A stretch of 64,000 bases of DNA, from the NCBI GenBank assembly GCA_045647905.1, contig JAZRMZ010000014.1, positions 26,057 through 90,056 of the forward strand, written 5' to 3'. Source of the stretch: SIG440 sp045647905 (lineage in GTDB: Bacteria; Bacillota; Clostridia; Monoglobales; Monoglobaceae). This document shows positions 42,488 through 51,167 of this stretch, in pieces. The notes beneath the pieces are model-generated. The model saw only the letters and a list, made by a program, of their open reading frames with translations, ran no database searches and was not told the DNA's origin. Both the position numbers and the translations under genes were made by a program. How positions within the stretch are numbered: the first letter of the stretch is position 1; each line of letters begins with the position of its first letter.

Positions 42488-42539
42488 CCAATTTTTTTCA
42501 AGGTGGCAGCGGACGACAGATTTCCGAGGCTATAGATAC

Positions 42540-42616
42540 TGGGCTGTAGCCAAGTCGGTAAGGCACCAGACTTTGACTCTGGCATTTCGTAGGTTCGAGT
42601 CCTGCCAGCCCAGCCA
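42540..42616 (+). tRNA. tRNA-Gln (anticodon TTG)
   Basis: A 77-base cloverleaf: acceptor TGGGCTG / CAGCCCA, anticodon loop CTTTGAC, T-loop GGTTCGAGTCC, encoded CCA. The T1-A72 start is typical of tRNA-Gln. Confidence 0.97.
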
Positions 42617-42637
42617 AATTCTTTAAAAACTAAATAT

Positions 42638-42713
42638 GGTCCATTAGCTCAGTTGGCAGAGCACTTGACTTTTAATCAAGGTGTCCCGCGTTCGAATCGC
42701 GGATGGATCACCA
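42638..42713 (+). tRNA. tRNA-Lys (anticodon TTT)
   Basis: A 76-base cloverleaf: acceptor GGTCCAT / ATGGATC with one G-T pair, anticodon loop CTTTTAA, T-loop GTTCGAATC, encoded CCA. An integrase remnant lies 105 bases downstream. Confidence 0.97.
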
Positions 42714-42752
42714 AACCGTTGAAATTACAAGATTTCAGCGGTTTTTTCTTTG
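42714..42752 (+). terminator. terminator of the tRNA cluster
   Basis: AACCGTTGAAAT / ATTTCAGCGGTT with a six-base loop (one G-T pair), then six T. Confidence 0.85.
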
Positions 42753-42817
42753 TCTTGAAGAAATTATCGGAACACTTGATTTTTGAAATAAAATAAGGAA
42801 ATCAAGGTGGCAGAAAA

Positions 42818-43036
42818 ATGAAGAAAATCACAATCAAAATCAGTAACACATTAGCAGAAACATTTGAGGATTTTATCATATCCCGAAAGGCAAAAGGATT
42901 GAGTGACAAAACACTCACAACTTATAATCAACATTTTAAGGCAATACAGCGGCAAATAGATGTTGATATTCCAAAGCTAAAACAAAAAATCCTGTCGAAA
43001 GATAGGATTTTTGTTTTGCAAATAAATGTATCATAA
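42818..43036 (+). pseudogene. tyrosine-recombinase N-terminal fragment
   Basis: A 72-residue ORF whose residues 10-50 match the SAM-like core-binding domain of phage integrases (FEDFIISRKAKGLSDKTLTTYNQH type, split here: AETFEDFIISRKAKGLS and DKTLTTYNQHFK). The catalytic R-H-R-Y domain is absent: the frame runs into AAAAATCCT / AGGATTTTT (about 42985-43014), a hairpin that has replaced the rest. The position just after tRNA-Lys suggests a lost integrated element. Confidence 0.7.
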
Positions 43037-43071
43037 AGTGGTTATGCTATATGAAGAATGGAGTGATAATT

Positions 43072-43248
43072 ATGGAAAAGTATAAAATGCCTGTAGGGCT
43101 TGGAATGGCACTTGCACAAAGACCTGAAGCTATGGAAAAGTTTGCGGCTCTCAGCGAAACTGAAAAGCAGGAAATTATTGATGGTACACATTCGGTATCA
43201 TCGAAGGAAGAAATGCGACAGTATGTGGATAAAATCATATCGGAATAA
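43072..43248 (+). CDS. small hypothetical protein (58 aa)
   Basis: 58 residues starting MEKYKMPVGLGMALAQRPEA, with the later segment ALSETEKQEIIDGTHSVSSK. Soluble, mostly helical, no signal peptide. GGAGTGA (43060-43066) precedes the ATG at 43072 with good spacing; an upstream ATG at 43051 lacks one. The compact helical pattern looks like a conserved small protein of Firmicutes, but I cannot assign a function. Confidence 0.65.
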   Translation: MEKYKMPVGLGMALAQRPEAMEKFAALSETEKQEIIDGTHSVSSKEEMRQYVDKIISE

Positions 43249-43357
43249 CAATGCAATGAGCTTTAATGCAACTTGAGCTTAATTTTGTTCAGGATATAAT
43301 TTGAAACTTATATTTTTGTATTTGATTACGCATAATATAGCGGAGGTGATTTTATTT

Positions 43358-43486
43358 ATGGATGACAAGAAAAAAGAAAACTCACAAAAATCAGCAACTG
43401 ATAATAAATGGGTTTCCACGGGCATAGCCCGTCCTCAGGATGAATCCGAACGCAAAGATGGTCCCGGTGGAGAGGATGCGGATTAA
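43358..43486 (+). CDS. very small hydrophilic protein (42 aa)
   Basis: 42 residues, highly charged, no hydrophobic segment: it starts MDDKKKENSQKSATDNKW and ends with an acidic Gly-rich tail (KDGPGGEDAD). AGCGGAGGTGAT is a strong ribosome binding site correctly spaced before the ATG at 43358. The clear start signal and biased composition support translation. Function unknown; a small regulatory or protein-binding peptide is possible. Confidence 0.55.
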   Translation: MDDKKKENSQKSATDNKWVSTGIARPQDESERKDGPGGEDAD

Positions 43487-43518
43487 TTCTTGGTATTGTT
43501 GAAACGAAGATAAACAAA

Positions 43519-43556
43519 AACACAGACGGGCAAAGTTGTTGAGTACCGTCTGTGTT
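43519..43556 (+). terminator. hairpin after the small ORFs
   Basis: AACACAGACGG / CCGTCTGTGTT, a perfect 11-bp stem with a 16-base loop and ATTT tail; likely weak terminator. Confidence 0.6.
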
Positions 43557-43604
43557 ATTTGGTTGCATATGTTGAAAATAATAATGTTTAATGCGGAGGA
43601 AACA

Positions 43605-45542
43605 ATGAATAATCAATTAAAGAATGAAACAAGTCCATACCTTTTGCAGCACGCCCAAAACCCTGTGAATTGGTATCCGTGGTGCGAAGAGGCATTTTGC
43701 AGAGCAAAGGAAGAAAACAAGCCGGTTTTTTTGAGTATAGGTTACAGTACATGTCATTGGTGCCATGTTATGGCGCACGAAAGTTTTGAGGACAATAAAA
43801 CGGCTGAAATTTTAAATAAACATTTTATTTCAATAAAGGTAGATCGTGAGGAACGTCCTGATATTGACAGTGTGTATATGTCTGTATGTCAGGCGTTTAC
43901 AGGTGGTGGAGGTTGGCCTATGAGCGTATTTATGACATGGGATAAAAAACCGTTTTTTGCCGGCACGTATTTTCCTCCCCGTTCACAATACGGTATGCCG
44001 GGCTTTTCGGAGTTATTAAATACAATTATAAATCATTGGAATTCAAATCAAGCAGACCTGTTGAAGTCGGCAGAAGAAATTATAGAGCATCTGAAAAATA
44101 CACAGCCAGATGGAAAAAACCAAAACGGCAGCGACCTTATACAACAAGCGGTTCGGATTTTTGAGAAGACCTTTGACAGGTATAATGGCGGTTTTGGCGA
44201 TGCCCCAAAATTTCCTACTCCACATAATCTGTTATTTTTGATGCTTTATGCAAAACAGAGCAATAATTCCAATGCTTTGAAAATGGCGGAAAAAACACTT
44301 ATGCAAATGAGGAAGGGTGGAATTTTTGACCATATCGGCTATGGTTTTTCAAGATATTCCACCGATAAATACTATCTTGCGCCTCACTTTGAGAAAATGC
44401 TCTACGATAACGCTCTGTTGATAATAGCATATGCGGCGGCTTACAGTATAACCAATAACAAAATTTATCTTCATACCGCCGAAAAAACTGCGGAATATAT
44501 TATAAATGAAATGACATCTGCAGACGGGGGATTTTATAGTGCTCAGGATGCTGACAGCGAAGGGGTTGAGGGAAAATATTACACCTTTTCGCTAAAAGAA
44601 ATAATGAGTGTTTTGGGGGAAGATAAGGGCAGAAGGTTTGCCGAGGTTTTTGATATTACAGAGGAAGGTAATTTTGAGGGTGTGAATATTCCCAATCTTC
44701 TTAAAAGCAACGATTTGTCGGATGAATATCAGGATGAAATAAAAAAACTGTACGGTTATCGCAAAAAACGTTTTAAGCTTCACCTTGATGATAAAATTCT
44801 ATTATCGTGGAACTCTATAATGATTACGGCATTATCTGTGCTTTATAGGGTTACTCGTGAACGCAAATATCTTAAAGTGTCGCAAGAAGCACAGAAGTTT
44901 ATAGAAACAAATATGACTGAAGGATTAAGGCTTTACACAAGTTTTCGTGTCGGAAAGTGTTCAAAGTATGCCTTTTTTGATGATTATGCATTTTATATCA
45001 CGGCTTTGATTGAGCTTTATAATTCGACGCTGGATATAACTTATCTTGAAAAAGCGGAAAATTTCTGTAAAGAAACGGTCAGACTGTTTATGGACCATAA
45101 AAACGGCGGTTTTTATCTTTCGGATCCTAAAAATTCGGAACTGTTTTTAAATCCAAAGGAAACTTACGACGGAGCAATTCCCAGCGGAAATTCAGTTATG
45201 GCATATAATTTGGTCAGATTGTACCAAATTTCAGAGAAGGAAGAGTATAAGGAGCTTCTGGAAAAACAGATGATTTTTATGTCGGCTAAAACATATGAGT
45301 ATCCGTCAGGCAACAGTATGTTTTTGATTGCAATGTTGTTATATCAAAACGATATGCCTCACATTACCATTGCACTAAAAGAGGATTCTGATTTGGAGCA
45401 AATAAGAGAACAATTACCTTTTTGGGCAAATGTATCTGTGGTGAAAGATAATAAAAAATATCCTGTTTTAAATGATCAGACAACCTTTTATGTATGTAAA
45501 AATCATAATTGTCTGCCCCCGACAAATGCGCTTGAAATCTGA
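43605..45542 (+). CDS. YyaL-like thioredoxin-domain protein (DUF255)
   Basis: A 645-residue protein of the YyaL/SSP411 family. The N-terminal thioredoxin-like domain (to about 160) has STCHWCHVMAHESFED, with two Cys in the CxxC arrangement, and the GGGWPMSVF motif. The rest is an (alpha/alpha) barrel like N-acylglucosamine epimerases (DNALLIIAYAAAYSIT, GGFYSAQDADSEGVEGKYY). The biochemical role is unsettled. The frame begins earlier, but GGAGGAAACA selects the ATG at 43605. Confidence 0.9.
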   Translation: MNNQLKNETSPYLLQHAQNPVNWYPWCEEAFCRAKEENKPVFLSIGYSTCHWCHVMAHESFEDNKTAEILNKHFISIKVDREERPDIDSVYMSVCQAFTGGGGWPMSVFMTWDKKPFFAGTYFPPRSQYGMPGFSELLNTIINHWNSNQADLLKSAEEIIEHLKNTQPDGKNQNGSDLIQQAVRIFEKTFDRYNGGFGDAPKFPTPHNLLFLMLYAKQSNNSNALKMAEKTLMQMRKGGIFDHIGYGFSRYSTDKYYLAPHFEKMLYDNALLIIAYAAAYSITNNKIYLHTAEKTAEYIINEMTSADGGFYSAQDADSEGVEGKYYTFSLKEIMSVLGEDKGRRFAEVFDITEEGNFEGVNIPNLLKSNDLSDEYQDEIKKLYGYRKKRFKLHLDDKILLSWNSIMITALSVLYRVTRERKYLKVSQEAQKFIETNMTEGLRLYTSFRVGKCSKYAFFDDYAFYITALIELYNSTLDITYLEKAENFCKETVRLFMDHKNGGFYLSDPKNSELFLNPKETYDGAIPSGNSVMAYNLVRLYQISEKEEYKELLEKQMIFMSAKTYEYPSGNSMFLIAMLLYQNDMPHITIALKEDSDLEQIREQLPFWANVSVVKDNKKYPVLNDQTTFYVCKNHNCLPPTNALEI

Positions 45543-45685
45543 TTATGCAATATATACCGCATAGGAGTTATTTTTTTACCTGATTATAAATCAATGGATT
45601 AATTTCTGAATTGTTGAAGCGATGCGGATTTTGTCTTTTTGTTTTGCTTTTCTTTGAAAATTTCTGTTTTTTTCTGTGAAATGTG

Positions 45686-45714
45686 TTGACATTTTTTTGG
45701 TTTTGTGGTAGAAT
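45686..45714 (+). promoter_or_regulatory. promoter of the BMC operon (first)
   Basis: TTGACA (45686-45691), 17 bases, TAGAAT (45709-45714), 54 bases before the glycyl radical enzyme. No clear operator for the DeoR regulator was recognised around it. Confidence 0.8.
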
Positions 45715-45767
45715 GGGTTTAATGAAAAAGCTGAAAAAGTATGACTTTTTGAAAGGAGTGGACGGTT

Positions 45768-48296
45768 ATGGCGAAGTATTATTCAAAAGAAATCGTAAAA
45801 AGCCCCCGTATTGACCGCTTGAAGGAAGCTTTGTTTGAAAAAGCTCCCGAAATTGAGGTTGAACGTGCGGTTTTGCTTACCGAATCCTATAAAAAAACAG
45901 AAGGAATGCCCACAATAACAAGAAGGGCAAAGGCTTTCAGACATATTCTCGAAAACCTTCCTATTATTATACATGAGGACGAGCTTGTTGTTGGGAGTGC
46001 AACAAAGTCACAGCGTAGTTGTCAGATTTTCCCCGAATTTTCATTCCAGTGGATTGAGGATGAGTTTGACACTATTGAAACAAGAGCGGCTGATCCCTTT
46101 GTGTTGACCGAAGATTCAAAGAAGGCTTTGAAGGAGGTTTTTGCATACTGGAAGGGTAAAACCACAAGCGAACTTGCAACCTCTTATATGCGCCCCGAAA
46201 CAATTGATGCAATCGGTGGTAATGTATTTACCCCCGGCAACTATTTCTTCAATGGTATCGGGCACGTGACAGCCGACTATGATTTGGTGCTTCGCATCGG
46301 TTATGATGGAATTATCAAAAAGGCAAAGGCGGCACTCAGTGCGATTGATGCAAAAAAAGGTGATGCTGTCAAGAGAAGAATCTTCCTTAATGCGGTTATC
46401 GAAAGCTGTGAAGCGGCAATCACTTTTGCTCAGAGATATTCAAAGCTTGCCTACGAAATGGCTGAAAAATGTACTGACCCTGTAAGACGTGAGGAATTGA
46501 AGACAATCGGCAAGAACTGTAGCCGTGTTCCTCAGTTCGGTGCTGAAAACTTTCATGAGGCTTGTCAGAGCTTCTGGTTTGTTCAGATGCTGATTCAGAC
46601 AGAGTCAAACGGCCACTCAATTTCTCCCGGTCGCTTTGATATTTATATGTATCCTTATTATAAGAAGGATTTGAAAAACGGAAAGATTACCCGTGAACAG
46701 GCACAGGAGCTTGTTGACTGCGTATGGATTAAGCTCAACAGCTTCACAAAGGTTCGTGACGATGCTTCGGCTCAGGGCTTTGCGGGTTACAGCTTGTTCC
46801 AGAACCTCATTGCAGGCGGTCAGGATAAAAACGGCGTTGACACAACAAATGATTTGTCATTTATGTGTATCAATGCATCAATGCATATTATGCTTCCTCA
46901 GCCGTCACTTTCGGTTCGTGTATGGAACAAAACTCCTCACGAATTCTTAATCAGAGCAGGTGAGCTGACCAGAACGGGTATCGGTCTTCCTGCTTATTAC
47001 AACGATGAAGTTATCATTCCTGCCCTTGTGAGCCGTGGCCTCACGTTGGAGGATGCAAGACAGTATAATATCATCGGTTGCGTTGAACCTCAGAAGATGG
47101 GCAAGACGGACGGTTGGCATGATGCGGCGTTCTTCAATATGCTCAGACCTCTTGAACTTGTGTTCTCAAATGGTGTTGACAACGGAAAGCAGATTGGTAT
47201 CAAAACCGGTGATGTGAATGATATGACCACCTTCTGCGAATTCTATGATGCATACAAGGCTCAGACGGAATATATGATTGAACTTATGGTTGATGCTGAT
47301 AATGCAATTGACCTTGCTCATATGGAACGTGCTCCCCTGCCCTTCCTTTCAAGTATGATTGAGGATTGTATCGGCAGAGGAAAGAGCGTTCAGGAGGGCG
47401 GTGCCATTTACAACTTCACAGGTCCTCAAGGCTTTGGTGTTGCCAATATGGCTGACGGTCTTTACGCAATACGCAAGCTGGTGTTTGAAGAGAGACAGTT
47501 TACTCTCGGCGAGCTGAAAGAAGCTCTTGCCAACAACTTTGGTGTTGATTCAGCAACAGGCGATGCTGAAAAGATTACTCTTGAAGTTGTCAAGGGACTT
47601 GCGTCAAAGGGTGTTGAAGTTTCGGAAGAGCAGATTGCTGAAATTTACAAGCAGGTTGTTGAAGGCGGAGCTTCAAAGGGTTCTTCAAATAAGCATCAGA
47701 AGATTCTTGAACTTATCAACGATGTTCCCAAGTTTGGCAACGATGATTGCGAAATTGATGCATTTGCACGTGATGTTGCATATACATACACAAAACCCAT
47801 TGAAAAGTACAAGAACCCCCGTGGCGGTATTTATCATGCAGGTCTCTACCCTGTTTCGGCAAATGTTCCTCTTGGTGCGCAGACAGGTGCAACCCCTGAC
47901 GGAAGACTTGCAAAGACTCCCATTGCGGACGGTGTTTCTCCTGCGGCAGGCAGAGATATAAATGGTCCCACAGCTTCTGCAAACTCTGTTGCAAAGCTCG
48001 ACCATTACATTGCGTCAAACGGAACTCTCTTCAATATGAAGTTCCATCCGTCGGCACTTGCAGGCCCCGAAGGTCTTGAAAGCTTTGTGGCTCTCATTCG
48101 TGGTTATTTTGACCAGAAAGGAAGCCATGTTCAGTTCAACGTTGTAAGTCGTGAAACACTTATCGAAGCCCAGAAGAATCCTGAAAAATATAAAGGTCTT
48201 GTGGTTCGTGTTGCAGGCTACAGCGCATTGTTCACAACTCTTTCGAAATCTTTGCAGGATGATATAATAAACAGAACCGAACAAAAGGGCTTCTGA
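45768..48296 (+). CDS. glycyl radical diol dehydratase (B12-independent 1,2-propanediol dehydratase)
   Basis: An 842-residue glycyl radical enzyme. The active-site GCVEPQ has Cys near 438 and Glu near 440, followed by TDGWHDAAFFNM with the Asp seen in B12-independent diol and glycerol dehydratases. Two further His (near 166 in GIGHVTAD and 283 in NGHSIS) match the substrate-binding His of that group, unlike choline lyase. The radical Gly is near 817 in RVAGYSALF. It converts 1,2-propanediol to propanal inside the microcompartment. No encapsulation extension is visible at either end. Confidence 0.93.
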   Translation: MAKYYSKEIVKSPRIDRLKEALFEKAPEIEVERAVLLTESYKKTEGMPTITRRAKAFRHILENLPIIIHEDELVVGSATKSQRSCQIFPEFSFQWIEDEFDTIETRAADPFVLTEDSKKALKEVFAYWKGKTTSELATSYMRPETIDAIGGNVFTPGNYFFNGIGHVTADYDLVLRIGYDGIIKKAKAALSAIDAKKGDAVKRRIFLNAVIESCEAAITFAQRYSKLAYEMAEKCTDPVRREELKTIGKNCSRVPQFGAENFHEACQSFWFVQMLIQTESNGHSISPGRFDIYMYPYYKKDLKNGKITREQAQELVDCVWIKLNSFTKVRDDASAQGFAGYSLFQNLIAGGQDKNGVDTTNDLSFMCINASMHIMLPQPSLSVRVWNKTPHEFLIRAGELTRTGIGLPAYYNDEVIIPALVSRGLTLEDARQYNIIGCVEPQKMGKTDGWHDAAFFNMLRPLELVFSNGVDNGKQIGIKTGDVNDMTTFCEFYDAYKAQTEYMIELMVDADNAIDLAHMERAPLPFLSSMIEDCIGRGKSVQEGGAIYNFTGPQGFGVANMADGLYAIRKLVFEERQFTLGELKEALANNFGVDSATGDAEKITLEVVKGLASKGVEVSEEQIAEIYKQVVEGGASKGSSNKHQKILELINDVPKFGNDDCEIDAFARDVAYTYTKPIEKYKNPRGGIYHAGLYPVSANVPLGAQTGATPDGRLAKTPIADGVSPAAGRDINGPTASANSVAKLDHYIASNGTLFNMKFHPSALAGPEGLESFVALIRGYFDQKGSHVQFNVVSRETLIEAQKNPEKYKGLVVRVAGYSALFTTLSKSLQDDIINRTEQKGF

Positions 48297-48512
48297 TAAA
48301 ACCGGTTAAAATCGCCCATATCGCGCGCTTTACCTCCGCTTGCGTACACAAAGTACGCGACGGTCGGTAAATCACACAATCTGAACGATTTTTCCTCGGT
48401 TTTATGGAAAAGTTGTTCAACCGCCCAATCTGCGGAAATTTATCACGGTCTTAGTTGTGATGATGTGGCGGTCGGTAAATCACACAATCTGAACAATTTT
48501 TCCTCGGTTTTA
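48297..48512. repeat. composite intergenic repeat before the activase gene
   Basis: A 44-base sequence starting CGGTCGGTAAATCACACAAT occurs at 48361-48404 and again at 48469-48512 with one difference. The left end AAAACCGGTTAAAATCG (48298-48314) is inverse to CGATTTTTCCTCGGTTTT in the first copy. A half copy exists at 29121-29155. Probably a mobile non-coding element; it separates the dehydratase from its activase. Confidence 0.7.
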
Positions 48513-48575
48513 TAAATATGTGATATAAAAAGGAACAGTTTTCTTTCGGCACAATGTCGGAGAAAGGAAATATAA

Positions 48576-49367
48576 ATGAACAACGATTATTTAAACACAA
48601 CGGGAAGAATATTTGATATTCAGCGTTTTTCGGTTCATGACGGGCCGGGCGTGAGGACAATAGTTTTTCTCAAGGGTTGCTTTTTGAGGTGCAAGTGGTG
48701 CTGCAACCCTGAATCCCAAAGTCATCAGATTGAAACAATGATTGTTGACGGGAAAGAGAAAGTTATGGGTCGTGACGTGACGGTTGCGGAGGTTATGGAA
48801 CAAATCGAAAAGGACAGAATCTATTACCGTCGCAGCGGAGGGGGAGTTACCCTTTCGGGAGGTGAGTCCTTGGCACAGCCGGATTTTGCGGCGGCAATCC
48901 TCAGAGCCTGCAAGGAAAAGGGCATAAACACAGCTCTTGAATCCACGGGTTGCGCAGGATATGACAAGATTCAAAAACTTCTTCCTTACCTTGATTTATA
49001 TCTGATGGATATAAAGCATACCAACAGCGAAAAACACAAACAGTTCACAACTCAGCCAAACGAACTGATTCTTGAAAATGCAAGAAGAATTGCGGCTGAT
49101 GCAAACAAGCTGATTATCCGTGTTCCGGTGATTCCAACTTTCAATGATACGGAAGAAGAAATCAGAGGTATTGCGGAATTCACAAAAAGTCTCAAAACTG
49201 TTGAGGAGCTTCATCTTTTGCCCTATCACCGATTGGGCGAGGATAAGTATAAAGGTCTTGGCAGAACTTATGAGCTTCACGGAATTGATTTGATTCCGGA
49301 CGAAAAAATACAGAAACTCAAAAAAGTGGTTGAAGAAACAGGGCTTAATTGCCGGATAGGAGGTTGA
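48576..49367 (+). CDS. glycyl radical enzyme activase (radical SAM)
   Basis: A 263-residue radical SAM enzyme. The cluster motif CFLRCKWC gives Cys near 35, 39 and 42 (CxxxCxxC). The SGGES segment binds SAM. It should generate the glycyl radical on the upstream dehydratase. The family members for diol dehydratase often carry an extra ferredoxin-like insert with two more 4Fe-4S clusters after the radical SAM motif; here no such Cys-rich insert is seen, so the protein is as short as pyruvate formate-lyase activase. GGAAA-type ribosome binding site. Confidence 0.92.
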   Translation: MNNDYLNTTGRIFDIQRFSVHDGPGVRTIVFLKGCFLRCKWCCNPESQSHQIETMIVDGKEKVMGRDVTVAEVMEQIEKDRIYYRRSGGGVTLSGGESLAQPDFAAAILRACKEKGINTALESTGCAGYDKIQKLLPYLDLYLMDIKHTNSEKHKQFTTQPNELILENARRIAADANKLIIRVPVIPTFNDTEEEIRGIAEFTKSLKTVEELHLLPYHRLGEDKYKGLGRTYELHGIDLIPDEKIQKLKKVVEETGLNCRIGG

Positions 49368-49370
49368 CGA

Positions 49371-49742
49371 ATGGCAGACATTATGGATTTTTCGGACAGA
49401 ATGAGAATAATTCAGGAGCTTGTTCCGGGTAAGCAGATTACTCTTGCTCACATAATTGCAAACCCTGACAGAATTCTTTACAAAAAGCTGGGACTTGACC
49501 CTGCCATTGACTATTCAAAGGCGGCAATCGGTATCGTTACAATGTCTCCTGCAGAAACTGCCATTATTGCGGCAGATATTGCAATGAAGGCATCGGGTGC
49601 AGAAATCGGTTTTGTTGACCGTTTCAGCGGAACGCTGATTGTGACGGGCACTGTTTCGGAGGTTGATGCGGCACTTAAAGCACTTTGTGATTATGCACAG
49701 GAAACTCTGGGCTTCACTGTTTGTCCCATCACGAGAACATAA
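49371..49742 (+). CDS. PduU/EutS-like BMC shell protein
   Basis: A 123-residue circularly permuted BMC-domain protein. The PduU/EutS entry motif RIIQELVPGKQITLAHIIANP is present at 12-32, followed by the BMC core (AIGIVTMSPAETAIIAADIAMK, then GTLIVTGTVSEVDAALKAL). It forms hexamers with a small barrel over the pore. It begins three bases after the activase stop (GGAGG in TAGGAGGTTGACG). Confidence 0.93.
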   Translation: MADIMDFSDRMRIIQELVPGKQITLAHIIANPDRILYKKLGLDPAIDYSKAAIGIVTMSPAETAIIAADIAMKASGAEIGFVDRFSGTLIVTGTVSEVDAALKALCDYAQETLGFTVCPITRT

Positions 49743-49747
49743 GAGTT

Positions 49748-50197
<450 letters not shown>

Positions 50198-50233
50198 AAA
50201 CAACAAAAACAAAGAAAAAATCACAAAAACCTA

Positions 50234-50262
50234 TTGACATACAGTGATAATAGTGGTATTAT
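50234..50262 (+). promoter_or_regulatory. second internal promoter of the BMC locus
   Basis: TTGACA (50234-50239), 17 bases, TATTAT (50257-50262), 75 bases before the aldolase gene. It lets the aldolase-to-PduL block be transcribed apart from dehydratase and activase. Confidence 0.8.
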
Positions 50263-50336
50263 TTAAACAGGGCAGATTGTCCAAAAATTAACAAGTAAAT
50301 TAATTAAACTTACATAAAAAAAGGAGAGTCGTTATT

Positions 50337-51149
50337 ATGATGTCAGAATACGAAATCAAAAAACAGATTTGCGACATTGGTAAAAGAATCTACGACAGAA
50401 GAATGGTTGCTGCAAATGATGGTAACATTTCAGTAAAAATTTCTGATAATGAGTTCCTCTGCACACCCACAGGCGTTAGTAAGGGTTTCATGACACCCGA
50501 ATACATCTGTAAGGTTGATGCTGAAGGTAACGTTATTCAGGCAAACAAGGGCTTCAAGCCTTCTTCTGAAATTAAAATGCATATGAGAGTTTATAAGCAT
50601 CGTCCTGATGTTAAGTCGGTTGTTCATGCTCACCCCATTTATGCAACAAGCTTTGCTATTGCAGGTAAGCCCCTGACACAGCCCATCATGCCTGAGGCTG
50701 TTATTGCTCTCGGTTGTGTTCCCATTGCAGAATACGGAACACCTTCAACAAATGAAATTCCCGATGCAGTTGAGAAGTACTTGCCCTACTATGATGCAGT
50801 TCTTCTTGAGAACCACGGTGCACTTGCTTATTCTGATTCACTTCTTGCGGCATACCACAAGATGGAATCACTTGAATTCTATGCTGAACTTCTGTTCCTC
50901 TCAAATCAGTTGGGCGGACCTCAGGAATTCACAAAAGAACAGATGAAGAAGCTCTATGAAGTTAGACGTGCATTCGGTATGTCAGGTAAGCATCCTGCAG
51001 ACCTTTGCCCCAATAACAAGAACGGTCATATGAGCTGCCACAACTGTCATATTCCGGATTGCGGAGTTGCTGAAGAAGGCGGAGCATCTGATGAAGCTGC
51101 AGTTATTGCTGAAATCACAAAGAAGGTTCTTGCACAGCTTGGAAAATAA
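50337..51149 (+). CDS. class II aldolase (L-fuculose/L-rhamnulose-1-phosphate type) with encapsulation tail
   Basis: A 270-residue zinc aldolase. The catalytic Glu lies in PSSEIKMH (near 78); zinc ligands are His near 97 and 99 (VVHAHPIYA) and near 160 (ENHGAL). It yields DHAP and L-lactaldehyde. After the catalytic domain (about 205) comes a linker with DLCPNN, HMSCHNCHIPDC, then a predicted amphipathic helix DEAAVIAEITKKVLAQLGK, the form of a BMC targeting peptide. Choice between fuculose and rhamnulose phosphate cannot be made from sequence alone. AAGGAGAG precedes the ATG. Confidence 0.9.
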   Translation: MMSEYEIKKQICDIGKRIYDRRMVAANDGNISVKISDNEFLCTPTGVSKGFMTPEYICKVDAEGNVIQANKGFKPSSEIKMHMRVYKHRPDVKSVVHAHPIYATSFAIAGKPLTQPIMPEAVIALGCVPIAEYGTPSTNEIPDAVEKYLPYYDAVLLENHGALAYSDSLLAAYHKMESLEFYAELLFLSNQLGGPQEFTKEQMKKLYEVRRAFGMSGKHPADLCPNNKNGHMSCHNCHIPDCGVAEEGGASDEAAVIAEITKKVLAQLGK

Positions 51150-51167
51150 TTCGGGGAGGTGTCATTT

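Noticed and set aside
45768..48296. Choline trimethylamine-lyase (CutC) as the identity of the glycyl radical enzyme
   Set aside because: The His at about 166 and 283 and the TDGWHDAAFFN context fit diol/glycerol dehydratases; the locus has an aldolase and lacks choline-specific genes.
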